DNA of 22,032 nt from contig JAWXVE010000035.1 of NCBI GenBank assembly GCA_044425575.1, positions 1 through 22,032 on the forward strand. Direction: 5' to 3'. Both the position numbers and the translations under genes were made by a program. Under the pieces are notes generated by a model. That model had not been told where the DNA came from. It saw only the letters and a list, made by a program, of their open reading frames with translations, and ran no database searches. This document shows positions 6,529-15,332 of the stretch, piece after piece (position 1 is the stretch's first letter; the number at the start of each line of letters is the position of its first letter). This DNA comes from JAWXVE01 sp044425575. Its GTDB lineage: Bacteria; Bacillota; Clostridia; Lachnospirales; Lachnospiraceae.

Positions 6529-7962
6529 CTAAACCGTTCCGTGTTTTTTGTCCGGACGATCCTCTCTTTTTGTGAACAACATCTCAAATGCACCAATTAC
6601 ATATTTTCTAGTGTCACATGGTTCCACTATTTGATCCACATATCCTCTACTAGCAGCACTATCTACACTTGTTTGAAGAGTGGCATATTCGGCAGCACAA
6701 GCGTCAATCGCTTCACTTCCTTCACCATCACATATAATCTTAGCCGCTAACTTTGCATCCATCATACCGATTTGAGCCGAAGGCCAAGCCATTGTAAGGT
6801 CTGCACCAATTGATTTGGAATTCATGGCAATGTATGCACTACCAAATGCACTACCAATAATGACATTTACTTTTGGTACAGTAGCATTTGCAAATGCATA
6901 AGTTAATTTAGCAGTTGCCTTGGCAATCTTCTTCTCACAACATATAGTTGCTTCGTACCCCTTTACATTGGTAAGTGATAATACTGGAATATTAAATGCA
7001 TCACAGAAGGTAATGAAATCAGCTGCTTTCTCACAACCTATTACAGAAAGTGCGGCATCATATGTAGCAACTACTTCTGCATTATCATCATATACTTTGG
7101 AGCGATTTGCAACACACCCTACCGTAACACCATTTAATTTAATAAATCCTGTTACCATGCTCTTTGCGTAATCTGCTTTAACCTCAAAGAATTCGTTATT
7201 ATCTGCAATAGTTGATAATACAATACTCGTATCTTCTACTGCATCTTCTAAATCTGCACACACACGATTTAAATCATCGCTGCAATCTGCAAAGGACATG
7301 TCATCCTCATTACTTGCTGGTAACAGACTTACTAATTGTCTAATCTGTACCATAATTTCATCTTCACTACCAACTACATCTACAATTCCACTTTCTTCAC
7401 TTTGGAAAGTTGCAGAAGCTGTATTGCATTTTGATATTTCATTGCCAGCAATAGCATTTGGTGCATTTACAAATAATTTTGCTTTATCAGATTCCATAAA
7501 TGTGAAATCTGTTAGAGTAGGAATCATTGCAAGTCCACCACCACAAGTGCCAAGTACTGCTGTAATCTGTGGAATCACACCTGAAGCAAGCGCTTGTTTA
7601 AGATAAATCTCTCCAAAACCATTTAACGCATCCGTTGCTTCCTGTAATCTAAGTCCTGCTGAATCAATTAATCCAATAACTGGTGCACCTGTTTTCATTG
7701 CAAGTTCATAAAGCTTTACAATTTTCTTAGCGTGCATTTCACCAACTGATCCACTTAATACAGATGCATCTTGGCTGTAAACATAGACAAGATTCCCATC
7801 AATTACCCCATATCCAGTAATAACACCGTCAGCAGGAGTATCGTTTTGTTTCATGTTGAAATCAGTTGCTCTTGCTTGCACAAGCGCTCCAATTTCTACG
7901 AAACTGTTTTCATCGAGTAAAGCTTGAATTCTTTTACTCGCCAAACTTGAAGAATTACTCAT
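6529..7962 (-). CDS. Acyl-CoA-type carboxyltransferase subunit (MmdA / transcarboxylase 12S-like)
   Basis: The 477-residue crotonase-fold protein moves CO2 between an acyl-CoA (methylmalonyl-, malonyl- or glutaconyl-CoA) and biotin. The N-terminal half has PADGVITGYGVIDG, LIDSAGLRLQE and the glycine-rich oxyanion loop GTCGGGLA (138-145). The C-terminal half has GSAFGSAYIAM (370-380) and GADLTMAWPSAQIGMM. It is shorter than the usual 510-520 residues. The SD GGAGGG sits 6 bases before the ATG. It is the first gene of the five-gene operon. Methylmalonyl-CoA is the commonest substrate of such operons; the CoA substrate cannot be fixed from sequence alone. Confidence 0.9.
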   Translation of the reverse strand: MSNSSSLASKRIQALLDENSFVEIGALVQARATDFNMKQNDTPADGVITGYGVIDGNLVYVYSQDASVLSGSVGEMHAKKIVKLYELAMKTGAPVIGLIDSAGLRLQEATDALNGFGEIYLKQALASGVIPQITAVLGTCGGGLAMIPTLTDFTFMESDKAKLFVNAPNAIAGNEISKCNTASATFQSEESGIVDVVGSEDEIMVQIRQLVSLLPASNEDDMSFADCSDDLNRVCADLEDAVEDTSIVLSTIADNNEFFEVKADYAKSMVTGFIKLNGVTVGCVANRSKVYDDNAEVVATYDAALSVIGCEKAADFITFCDAFNIPVLSLTNVKGYEATICCEKKIAKATAKLTYAFANATVPKVNVIIGSAFGSAYIAMNSKSIGADLTMAWPSAQIGMMDAKLAAKIICDGEGSEAIDACAAEYATLQTSVDSAASRGYVDQIVEPCDTRKYVIGAFEMLFTKREDRPDKKHGTV

Positions 7963-8020
7963 TTTTAGCCCTCCATTTATGATTCTATAAAATTAAACTA
8001 ATTGTGCGAATATGCAAAAT

Positions 8021-8042
8021 AATTGGCTTGTAACAAGCAATT
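8021..8042. promoter_or_regulatory. Inverted repeat in the decarboxylase operon promoter region, candidate operator
   Basis: AATTGGCTTG and CAAGCAATT flank a 3-base spacer about 60 bases upstream of the first operon gene. Read on the minus strand, TTGTTA overlaps this repeat and TATTCG follows after about 18 bases, a weak promoter candidate. A repressor or activator site is plausible. The 8-bp core arms are symmetric except for one extra G. Confidence 0.4.
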
Positions 8043-8097
8043 CCCTTAGCTATTCACATCTAAACTAGTATATCACATATCAATTCAATAGCATAGC

Positions 8098-8138
8098 AAA
8101 AAATTGACTAATTTCAAACAATTTAATTAGTCAATTTT
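8098..8138 (-). terminator. Rho-independent terminator at the end of the alaS to AI-2E gene array
   Basis: A perfect 14-bp stem (AAAATTGACTAATT, 8100-8113, against AATTAGTCAATTTT, 8125-8138) with an 11-base loop is followed on the minus strand by a run of seven T residues that starts within the stem. It begins only 5 bases after the AI-2E gene stop. It also insulates the decarboxylase operon promoter downstream. Confidence 0.88.
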
Positions 8139-8142
8139 CATG

Positions 8143-9333
8143 TTATTCTTCTGTATGCTCTTCTTCTACCACTTCTATAGGTGGCACATAATCATAATCA
8201 AATTCATATTTTTCAGGTGGAATTCCCTTTTTCAGTAGCCTTGCATTGGCTCCTTGCCGTATTAATGCGTATGCAACTGAAAATAGGGGAATATAGAGAA
8301 TCATCCCCAGAACACCAAGCATAGTCCCACCTAGCGATACGGCAACTAAAACCCACACTGCCGGTAGTCCAACTGTATTCCCAACCACATAAGGATATAT
8401 GAAATTCCCTTCTATTTGCTGAAGTACTAGAAATAAGATAATGAATCCTAGTGCTTGCCATGGATTCACCATAACAATCAAAAAAGCGCCAATTGCCAGT
8501 CCTATGAATGCACCAAATATAGGAATCAGTGCGGTAATCGCAATGACCACTCCTGTTAATAATGCATATGGTAGTTGGAAGATGGACATTGAAATTAAAA
8601 ACATAGTTCCTAATATAACTGCTTCCATGCACTGTCCTGACAAAAAGTTAGAAAAGGTATCATTTGCTAGACGTAAGATTTCAAGCATACGATCCACGCC
8701 TTTCGTCGGAAAGATTGAATAGAATAATTTCTTGAAATTCCGTGCAAGTCGCTCTTTTTGGAATAAAATATAAACCGCAAAAATAATGCCAACAAATGCA
8801 GCAGTTACTCCACTAATAATACTACCCACGATTCCAACCGTGTGCGTTAACATTCCAGAAACCGTATCTTGTGCAATGGAAATAGCCTCTTGAACAAGAG
8901 AGTCCCAGTTTAATGTTTCCAGAGGAAGAAGTGGTAAATATACTTCTGCCTGTACAAGCCACCCTTGCATAACGAGTAGCCATTTTGGATATTGTATCTC
9001 AATTAAGTATGCAATGGTATCCTCTAATTCTGGCACAACTATTTCTTGTACAATATAAATAATACATACACCACTTACTAATGTGATAATAAATGCAATT
9101 ACACGTTTCAATGTTTGCTTCCACTTTAGTCGCCCTAACACCTTCTTCTCAAAGAAACTAATTGGCGCATTTAAGATAAAGGCGATGGCACCTCCTATAT
9201 AAAAGGGCAAAAATAACCATAGAAAATCACCTAGCACCTCTAACACACTAGATAAATTGTGTATGACACAATAAAAAAGTATTGCAATAATTACTACAAA
9301 TAACATCTTCCAGTATTTTACGTCTAGTTTCAT
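8143..9333 (-). CDS. AI-2E family (PerM/TqsA-like) membrane permease
   Basis: The 396-residue membrane protein has the family's arrangement: two N-terminal helices, a third near residues 75-95, a soluble stretch, and a cluster of helices in the second half. Family hallmarks are visible: ALIPIFGAFIG, QQIEGNFIYPYVVGNTVGLP and the C-terminal GTMLGVLGMILYIPL. An acidic tail with IEVVEEEHTEE ends the protein. Members export small signals or ions (TqsA, YtvI-type, Na+/H+ antiport activity reported for some); the substrate cannot be assigned. It closes the long operon, 68 bases after the carboxypeptidase gene, with a weak AAAGAGAG site, and is followed by the terminator. Confidence 0.88.
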   Translation of the reverse strand: MKLDVKYWKMLFVVIIAILFYCVIHNLSSVLEVLGDFLWLFLPFYIGGAIAFILNAPISFFEKKVLGRLKWKQTLKRVIAFIITLVSGVCIIYIVQEIVVPELEDTIAYLIEIQYPKWLLVMQGWLVQAEVYLPLLPLETLNWDSLVQEAISIAQDTVSGMLTHTVGIVGSIISGVTAAFVGIIFAVYILFQKERLARNFKKLFYSIFPTKGVDRMLEILRLANDTFSNFLSGQCMEAVILGTMFLISMSIFQLPYALLTGVVIAITALIPIFGAFIGLAIGAFLIVMVNPWQALGFIILFLVLQQIEGNFIYPYVVGNTVGLPAVWVLVAVSLGGTMLGVLGMILYIPLFSVAYALIRQGANARLLKKGIPPEKYEFDYDYVPPIEVVEEEHTEE

Positions 9334-9401
9334 CTTACTCTCTTTCTTAGAATCCTTTATAATTCCAATTTATTTTTATTAGCATAACTTGTTTCTAGCA
9401 T

Positions 9402-10673
9402 TTATACAAGTCCTCTTTTTATAATTTCCAAAATACACCACTTATAATCAATTGCTTCCACATTTTCTTCTATGACTAAATCAAGAGTTCCAATCATAGT
9501 ATCTTCTATGTAATAGGTTGCACTACCTATAATGGTTCCAGGCTCTATAGGAGCCTCTAGCACTTCTTCTTGCACCACCTCTACTCGAAATTGCTCTTCC
9601 TCTTTCATCGCCCAAGTAAGCGGGAATTCTCCTTGGGATAAAACTGCTTCTAGTACAATGGAATCCTGCAATTTATCTGTCTGACCATTTACAATTTCAA
9701 CTGGCTGTACAGCTGGAGCTACTAGCTCTTCAACCTGCAAAGTAGTATCTTGATACGCCTCATATCCATAGGTGACTAATTGTTCCATATCAGACCATTT
9801 ATAGGTTTTGTTATTGGGCCATCCACAAGCCAACAGAGCTACTACGTAACATTCTTCACCATCCTCTACAATTCCTACGTAACAATAACCTGCTTCATTG
9901 GTAAATCCTGTTTTACCAGATATTGCTGTATCATCCATGGTCAAATAGGTATTATGATTCGTGCAACTAAAGGTACGCCCATTTGCTGTAAATGTATAGC
10001 TATCTGTTTGTGTAATAGCAAGAAATTCTTCACTTTGTTCGGATTCCTTGGCACAATACTTCATAATAGTTGCTAATTCTATTGCTGTTGTTTCATGGGA
10101 TTGTGTAATGCTTTCACCAGTATCTAATGTAACTTCTATATCTGCATCTAAACCATTGGGCGTAATATAGTAGGTATGTTCGCATCCAAGTTCTCGTGCT
10201 TTTTCATTCATAAGTTCCGCAAATCCTTCTACACTACCTCCAATATGCTCTGCAATTGCTACAGCTGTATCATTGTGAGATTCTAACATTAAAGAATATA
10301 ATAAATCTCCTAAACGATACTCTTCCCCACTTATCATTCCCAGATGGACTTCTGGCATACTTCGCGCATAGTCGCTTACCACTACAAGATCGTCCATATC
10401 TCCTAATTCAAGAGCCAGAATACATGTCATAATCTTTGTAGTACTGGCCATAGCCATGGTTACATTCCCGTCTTTCTCATATAACACTCTTCCTGTATTA
10501 CCATCTAGAAGAACGGCGGCCATGGAATAAAGAGCGGTGGGTTCTGACACCGTCTCCTGAGCATATACTATGATGGTATCATGAATCATTCCACTCCATA
10601 GGGAGAATATTGTTGCAATACAACTAATCCTTGCAACCAATAATCTAAGCCTCTGATTTCTACTTATTCCCAT
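9402..10673 (-). CDS. Serine D-Ala-D-Ala carboxypeptidase (penicillin-binding protein, DacF-like)
   Basis: With the preferred start this is 423 residues. An N-terminal signal peptide (basic RNQRLRLL, hydrophobic stretch, likely cleavage after VYA near 38) is followed by the transpeptidase/carboxypeptidase domain: SxxK at Ser77-Lys80 (ASTTK), SHN at 132-134 and KTG at 254-256. It trims the terminal D-Ala of peptidoglycan stem peptides at the outer membrane face. A C-terminal beta-rich domain follows, ending without an obvious amphipathic anchor. The start is set at ATG 10673 because AGGAAA lies 5 bases upstream and a signal peptide begins there; the longer frame would start with TTG at 10739 without any binding site. 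Spore-coat/cortex members (DacF) are likely relatives. Confidence 0.87.
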   Translation of the reverse strand: MGISRNQRLRLLVARISCIATIFSLWSGMIHDTIIVYAQETVSEPTALYSMAAVLLDGNTGRVLYEKDGNVTMAMASTTKIMTCILALELGDMDDLVVVSDYARSMPEVHLGMISGEEYRLGDLLYSLMLESHNDTAVAIAEHIGGSVEGFAELMNEKARELGCEHTYYITPNGLDADIEVTLDTGESITQSHETTAIELATIMKYCAKESEQSEEFLAITQTDSYTFTANGRTFSCTNHNTYLTMDDTAISGKTGFTNEAGYCYVGIVEDGEECYVVALLACGWPNNKTYKWSDMEQLVTYGYEAYQDTTLQVEELVAPAVQPVEIVNGQTDKLQDSIVLEAVLSQGEFPLTWAMKEEEQFRVEVVQEEVLEAPIEPGTIIGSATYYIEDTMIGTLDLVIEENVEAIDYKWCILEIIKRGLV

Positions 10674-10746
10674 ATATTTCCTAACCCATCTGCACTTTCT
10701 TTCTTCTAGTCTATGATGAGTATCTCTATTTCTATACAATTATCTA

Positions 10747-11316
10747 TTAAATTGGAAGTTGTAACTTAATCTCTTCTTCTACTTCTTGTTTAAAAGATTC
10801 TAATTGTTCTTCATTTGGCATAGGCAAGTCTTGTATAGAAGTAACACCAAATGTTCTAAGGAAATTCTCAGAGGTACCAAATAGAAGGGGCTTACCAGGA
10901 GCATTTAAACGACCTAATTCTTTTATTAAATCATATTCTAATAATTTATTAACGGCATGATCACAACTAACGCCTCGAATTTTTTCAATTTCAAGTCTTG
11001 TAACAGGTTGTTTGTAAGCAATAATAGAAAGTGTTTCAATTACTGTGTCTGTTAAGACTTGTCTCTTTGGTGACTTAACCACTTGTATGAGTGCATCATA
11101 TAAATGGGGCTTGCTACACAGTTGATAAGAGCCGTCTAACTCAATCATCATAATGCCCCTTGATTTCTGACTGTATTCTTCCATCATTTCTTCTAATAGG
11201 ATGCGTGTATCTTCCTTCTCCACCTGAATTACTTCTGCAATTCTAGCTAAAGATACCGATTCTCCTACTGCAAATAAAACTGCCTCTATAGTTGCGAACT
11301 GACTCTCTCGATTCAT
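10747..11316 (-). CDS. scpB: Segregation and condensation protein B
   Basis: The 189-residue protein has two winged-helix domains typical of ScpB (AVLFAVGESVSLARIAEVI, then ETLSIIAYKQPVTRLEIEKIRGV). It forms the SMC-ScpA-ScpB condensin complex that compacts and segregates the chromosome, acting as the kleisin's dimeric partner. Its ATG overlaps the scpA stop by four bases (ATGA), so the two are translationally coupled. Length agrees with the family, with an acidic C-terminal tail. smc itself is not in this window. Confidence 0.95.
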   Translation of the reverse strand: MNRESQFATIEAVLFAVGESVSLARIAEVIQVEKEDTRILLEEMMEEYSQKSRGIMMIELDGSYQLCSKPHLYDALIQVVKSPKRQVLTDTVIETLSIIAYKQPVTRLEIEKIRGVSCDHAVNKLLEYDLIKELGRLNAPGKPLLFGTSENFLRTFGVTSIQDLPMPNEEQLESFKQEVEEEIKLQLPI

Positions 11317-12065
11317 CCTATTCCACCTTGTCTCATAATGGTAATATCATCAAATAGTTGCTCTTGTACAATGGTAATAGTTCCCACTTTCATTAATTCT
11401 AAAATCACTAAAAAAGTAACTACCACACTCATCTTGGAAGGTTGCTTTTCCAAAAGAGAACGAAAACTTACTTTTTCATGATTTCTAATATAATCTCGTA
11501 CATAACTCATTTTCTCTTCTAGATTCACTTCATCTTTTTCAATTTTACCGTATTTACTGCGAATGGGATCGATTTTATCTTCTTGACGCTTTATCATTTC
11601 ACAGAAAATCTCATTCAATCGCTTTAAGCTTAAATCTCCAACTAATTCCTGGTAATCAATAGGAAGAACATAGCCTTGTACTTCTTCAGGAATAGACTTT
11701 GTCTTGTAGAGAATACGATTCCCTTCTAATTGTTGTTCCCGTAATTCATAAGACATTTGCTTATACTTCTTATATTCTAACAGTTGGTTCATAAGTTCTT
11801 CTCTTGGGTCTTCCGTCTCCCCTTCTTCTTCCGTCTCTACTGGCAATAACATTTTTGATTTAATCTGCAACAAAGTTGCTGCCATGACTAAGAATTCACT
11901 TACTACATCCATATCATCAGAGGCCATTTGCTTAATATATGCTAAGTATTGCTCTGTAATTAATACAATGGGAATATCATAAATATCTACTTTATTCTTA
12001 TCAATTAAGTGTAATAATAAGTCAAGTGGACCTTCAAACACTTGTAATTTTATCGGAATCGCCAT
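11313..12065 (-). CDS. scpA: Segregation and condensation protein A (kleisin)
   Basis: The 250-residue protein starts MAIPIKLQVFEGPLDLLLHLIDKNKVDIYDIPI, which is the universal ScpA opening (N-terminal helix that binds the SMC neck), and ends with a winged helix (SVVVTFLVILELMKVGTITIVQ) that binds the SMC head. It bridges the SMC heads together with ScpB. The start at 12065 has AAGGAG 7 bases upstream, formed partly by the previous gene's stop region; an upstream ATG at 12143 would be inside the metallophosphoesterase gene and adds residues unlike ScpA, so it is rejected. A Glu-rich hinge lies near residues 84-96. Confidence 0.96.
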   Translation of the reverse strand: MAIPIKLQVFEGPLDLLLHLIDKNKVDIYDIPIVLITEQYLAYIKQMASDDMDVVSEFLVMAATLLQIKSKMLLPVETEEEGETEDPREELMNQLLEYKKYKQMSYELREQQLEGNRILYKTKSIPEEVQGYVLPIDYQELVGDLSLKRLNEIFCEMIKRQEDKIDPIRSKYGKIEKDEVNLEEKMSYVRDYIRNHEKVSFRSLLEKQPSKMSVVVTFLVILELMKVGTITIVQEQLFDDITIMRQGGIG

Positions 12066-12069
12066 ATGA

Positions 12070-12936
12070 TTACTCCTTCTTAATTCGAATGGATACAATT
12101 TCTGGTGGATTATAGATTCGTATGGGAATTGTATGCATACCAATCCCTCGACTGAGTACTAAGAATCTCCCATCTTGTCTGAATAACCCACCATCGTACT
12201 TGGGAAACAAGTGTAAAGACGGCGATAAAACCCCTCCTAAGTAGGGGAGTCGCATAATGCCACCGTGTATATGCCCCGAAAGAGTTAAGTCTGCTCCCCA
12301 CTTGCTATACTCTGGAAAATATTCTGGATTATGAGCAATTAATATTTGAAATACGTCTTGTCTAGCATGACCAAGATAAGTATCCAATGTATTGTTCTGC
12401 ATTTTCTGTAACAGAATACGCCTATAATAATCTCTTGGCAAATCAAGTCCTGTTATTCTAATTCCGAACTCTTCTAATAAGATAGAATCATTTTCTAAAA
12501 ATACCACATGAGCTTTTCTTAATAATTCTATATATTGTGTATACAATCCATTTTGTTCATTGCGACGTTTTAAACTGTGCTCATGATTGCCATTTGCATA
12601 GTACACAGGACAGATTTCCACTAATTTTCTCGTAAAATCAAGAGCTACTTGTAATTCATCTATGGAATCACAACCCTTAGCAACCATAAAATCTCCTGCC
12701 ACTACAATCAATTCTGGTTGCACGTTTCTAATAGATTCTAATAATTCACAATTCTTCTCTCCATACTCTCTATTATGAAGATCTGCAAGCAATACCATAT
12801 GAATAGATTTCTCTACTTTGTCGGAAGGAATTTCATAAGATACCACGCACATCTTGCGACTCTTCAAAATACCAATTACGGTAACAACAAGAATTATAAC
12901 AAGGAATATTCCTACTATCACTATTCCTATTACCAT
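12070..12936 (-). CDS. Membrane-anchored metallophosphoesterase (YkuE-like)
   Basis: The 288-residue protein has one N-terminal transmembrane helix (residues 2-24) and a calcineurin-like phosphoesterase domain: ADLHN (Asp52, His54), AGDF (Asp82), GNHE (Asn117, His118), a His202 in AHNPEYF, and SGHIHGG (His222, His224). All dimetal ligands are present. YkuE-like enzymes act at the membrane on lipid or phosphodiester substrates; the substrate here is unknown. It stops 4 bases before the scpA start, and its last codons supply the scpA ribosome site. Its own start has GAAGGAGAG about 8 bases upstream. Confidence 0.88.
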   Translation of the reverse strand: MVIGIVIVGIFLVIILVVTVIGILKSRKMCVVSYEIPSDKVEKSIHMVLLADLHNREYGEKNCELLESIRNVQPELIVVAGDFMVAKGCDSIDELQVALDFTRKLVEICPVYYANGNHEHSLKRRNEQNGLYTQYIELLRKAHVVFLENDSILLEEFGIRITGLDLPRDYYRRILLQKMQNNTLDTYLGHARQDVFQILIAHNPEYFPEYSKWGADLTLSGHIHGGIMRLPYLGGVLSPSLHLFPKYDGGLFRQDGRFLVLSRGIGMHTIPIRIYNPPEIVSIRIKKE

Positions 12937-12960
12937 CTCAACTTCTCTCCTTCAACTACT

Positions 12961-13692
12961 TTATACGTTCCACTCTAATAATTTACCAAGAAACTTCTGA
13001 AGTTCCTCTGTTTGAGGATTGGTAAATACTGCTTCACTCGTTCCATATTCCCATATTTTACCACCATATAAAAAAGCCAGCTGGTCACATGCATGCCTAG
13101 CAAATCCCATTTCATGGGTTACAATGATAAACTGAATACCTTCTTCCTTAAGTTCCTTTACAAGAGTGAGCACTTCTGTGGTATATTCAGGATCTAATGC
13201 AGAAGTAGGCTCATCTAATAAAATAAATTTGGGGTTGGCTGATATTGCTCTACCAATGGAAATACGTTGTTGCTGTCCTCCTGATAGTTGTAATGGCTTT
13301 TTATGCATATCATCTCCTAGACCGAACTTTACAAGGACTTCTCTAGCTCTCTGTTCTGCAGCTTCCTTGGTGTATCCGTGTACCTTGCAGAGAGGAAGTG
13401 CGATATTATCAAGTGCATTCATATGAGAAAACAAGCCATTTTGTTGAAAGACAAATCCAATCTTCTTCCGATAAGCGAGAAGATTTTCCTTAGTAATCTC
13501 TTCACCACCCACTTGAAATGTTCCGCTAGTTGGAATAAGTAACCCACCAAGAATGCGTAGTAATGTGGATTTTCCACATCCAGATGGGCCAATAATTGCT
13601 AAGGTGCGAATATCTTCTGAAAGACTAACTTTATCTAATACCAATCTACCATCTTCAAATTGCTTACTTAATTGATTAAATTCTATTTGCAT
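12961..13692 (-). CDS. Polar amino-acid ABC importer, ATP-binding protein
   Basis: The 243-residue ATPase has Walker A GPSGCGKST (35-43), the Q-loop GFVFQQNGLF, signature LSGGQQQR (135-142), Walker B FILLDE (155-160) and H-loop His192. It belongs to the GlnQ/HisP family of glutamine/polar amino-acid importers. Its ATG (13692) lies inside the permease gene (17-base overlap), with GAGAGGAAA upstream, so the pair is tightly coupled. The ATP-binding dimer powers the permease at 13676-14455. Confidence 0.94.
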   Translation of the reverse strand: MQIEFNQLSKQFEDGRLVLDKVSLSEDIRTLAIIGPSGCGKSTLLRILGGLLIPTSGTFQVGGEEITKENLLAYRKKIGFVFQQNGLFSHMNALDNIALPLCKVHGYTKEAAEQRAREVLVKFGLGDDMHKKPLQLSGGQQQRISIGRAISANPKFILLDEPTSALDPEYTTEVLTLVKELKEEGIQFIIVTHEMGFARHACDQLAFLYGGKIWEYGTSEAVFTNPQTEELQKFLGKLLEWNV

Positions 13693-14455
13693 AATTATAT
13701 TTCCTCTCTAAGCGTTCGCTTACATAAGAAAGTGGTAGGGTTAAGAGAAGATAAAGCCCACTTAATAGTAAATATGCTTCAAAAAACTGAAAATTAGTAG
13801 CAGTAATCTCTCTCATAGTCTGAGTTACCTCAATCACTGCAATAATAGAAAGCAAAGAAGAATCCTTTATAATAGATGCAAATTGTCCTGTTAAAGAAGG
13901 AAGTGTTCTTGCAACTAATTGAGGAATCACCACGTAGCCTATGGTTTGCATTTTCGTGAATCCTACAGAATCTGCAATTTCTAGTTGTGTCTTTTCAATA
14001 GAAAGAAAGCTTCCTCGCAGAATTTCTGCAATATAAGCTCCTTCAAATACGGATAAAATAATAATACCCGATAGAAACCGATTAGATACACCAAATGCAG
14101 TTCCTATAATATAATAAAATAAATAAATCTGTGCAATTAATGGTGTACCACGAATTACTTTCACATAAAGGTGGCATATGAATTGTATGATTATAATAGA
14201 AGAATAACTTCCTACTGCTGCTAGAATACCAATGGTAAGGCTTGCGATTAAGGAAGCAATGCTCAATGCAATTGTCATTAGAAATCCATCTACAATACGT
14301 TCCTTATAAATCATTAAAGACATAAAATCTAAGGTCAATCCAAGCTTGTTAAGGGCAAATAGTAGAATGCCAAAAATCAATGCAACTACAAGAATTGCAT
14401 TGATTATTAATGACACTATTGTCAGTTCTTCAGTACGTATCAATACCTTCTTCAC
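13676..14455 (-). CDS. Polar amino-acid ABC importer, permease protein
   Basis: The 259-residue protein has five to six transmembrane helices and the EAA-type loop EIADSVGFTKMQTIGYVVIPQ that docks on the ATPase. The family sequence YVKVIRGTPLIAQIYLFYY is clear and typical of HisMQ/GlnP permeases. An unusually hydrophobic first helix (residues 10-37) precedes the domain. The start is GTG (14455), 15 bases from the binding-protein stop, with GGAGG 7 bases upstream. A single permease likely acts as a homodimer, since no second permease gene is present. Confidence 0.93.
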   Translation of the reverse strand: MKKVLIRTEELTIVSLIINAILVVALIFGILLFALNKLGLTLDFMSLMIYKERIVDGFLMTIALSIASLIASLTIGILAAVGSYSSIIIIQFICHLYVKVIRGTPLIAQIYLFYYIIGTAFGVSNRFLSGIIILSVFEGAYIAEILRGSFLSIEKTQLEIADSVGFTKMQTIGYVVIPQLVARTLPSLTGQFASIIKDSSLLSIIAVIEVTQTMREITATNFQFFEAYLLLSGLYLLLTLPLSYVSERLERKYNYANRI

Positions 14456-14469
14456 AAAGTGCCTCCCAT

Positions 14470-15297
14470 CTAGTCCTCTAAGTCAAAAAACCATTTAAAA
14501 CCAAATTCTTCAAAGGCTGCTTTTTCTTCACTGAGGTATTGTTCACTTAGTGTATCAAACCCTCCCTCTTCTACATAAACTGCTAAAAATTCATTGATTT
14601 GATTTAATAATTCTTCATCACCTTCTGCTACGGCAATTCCCCACTTCTCTGTATCTTGGAACGGAATATAGACAGCCTGTGTGGTATCTAAATTCTCTTG
14701 GTGATTACGATAAATAGTTAATTGGTCATATAAAAAGGCATCGGCTTTCCCTTGTGACACTTCTGTTACACATGCACTTTCATCTGCCAGTACAATAATC
14801 TCCGTATTCGACAAATAATTGGTCGCATAAATGTGGCCTGTAGATCCTGTTTTCACTGCTACTTTCATACCGTCTTGATTCAAATCGTCGATGCTTGCTA
14901 TATTAGAATCAATATTCGTTAACATGCCTAGTAAGGAATTAGCGTATGGGTCAGAAAAGTCCACTACTTCTTCTCGCTCTTCCGTAATGGTCATAGAAGA
15001 AATCACCATATCTGCTTTTCCAGTCTGTAAAGATGGAATAAGACCATCCCAAGCAGTATTCTCAATGACAACTTCTCTTCCAATGTATTCTCCAATTGCA
15101 TATGCCAAATCTACGCTTACTCCAGTTGGTTCTCCCGATGCATTTTTCGTTTCAAATGGCGGATAAGCAAGTTCCATGGCAACCACAAGTGGTTCTGAGC
15201 TTGTAACACTTTCCTCCACGATATTATTTCCTTTGCATCCAACGAGTAATAAGACGCTAATCATTCCCACTAAACTACATGTGAAATACTTCTTCAT
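14470..15297 (-). CDS. Amino-acid ABC importer, solute-binding lipoprotein (SBP family 3)
   Basis: The 275-residue protein begins with a lipoprotein signal (MKKYFTCSLVGMISVLLLVGC, lipid-modified Cys21) and continues with a periplasmic-binding-type 2 fold: AMELAYPPFET, PTGVSVDLAYAIGE, AWDGLIPSLQTGKADMVISSMT. Arg and Asp side chains typical of alpha-amino acid binding lie in the REEVVDFSDPYA part. It is anchored outside the membrane and delivers a polar amino acid to the permease. The specific substrate is not deducible. AGGAGGAGAAAAC precedes its ATG. It starts 36 bases after alaS and so is probably co-transcribed with it. Confidence 0.93.
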   Translation of the reverse strand: MKKYFTCSLVGMISVLLLVGCKGNNIVEESVTSSEPLVVAMELAYPPFETKNASGEPTGVSVDLAYAIGEYIGREVVIENTAWDGLIPSLQTGKADMVISSMTITEEREEVVDFSDPYANSLLGMLTNIDSNIASIDDLNQDGMKVAVKTGSTGHIYATNYLSNTEIIVLADESACVTEVSQGKADAFLYDQLTIYRNHQENLDTTQAVYIPFQDTEKWGIAVAEGDEELLNQINEFLAVYVEEGGFDTLSEQYLSEEKAAFEEFGFKWFFDLED

Positions 15298-15332
15298 GTT
15301 TTCTCCTCCTAATGACCTTCTATCACTGATGC

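Noticed and set aside
10674..10739. TTG start 66 bases upstream for the carboxypeptidase
   Set aside because: There is no ribosome site before it and the added 22 residues are highly charged, spoiling the signal peptide that begins at the ATG at 10673.
12070..12143. Longer scpA reading frame starting at an ATG at 12143
   Set aside because: It would overlap the metallophosphoesterase gene, has no ribosome site, and adds 26 residues unlike any ScpA. The start at 12065 has AAGGAG at correct spacing and the universal MAIPIKLQVFEGPLDLL opening.
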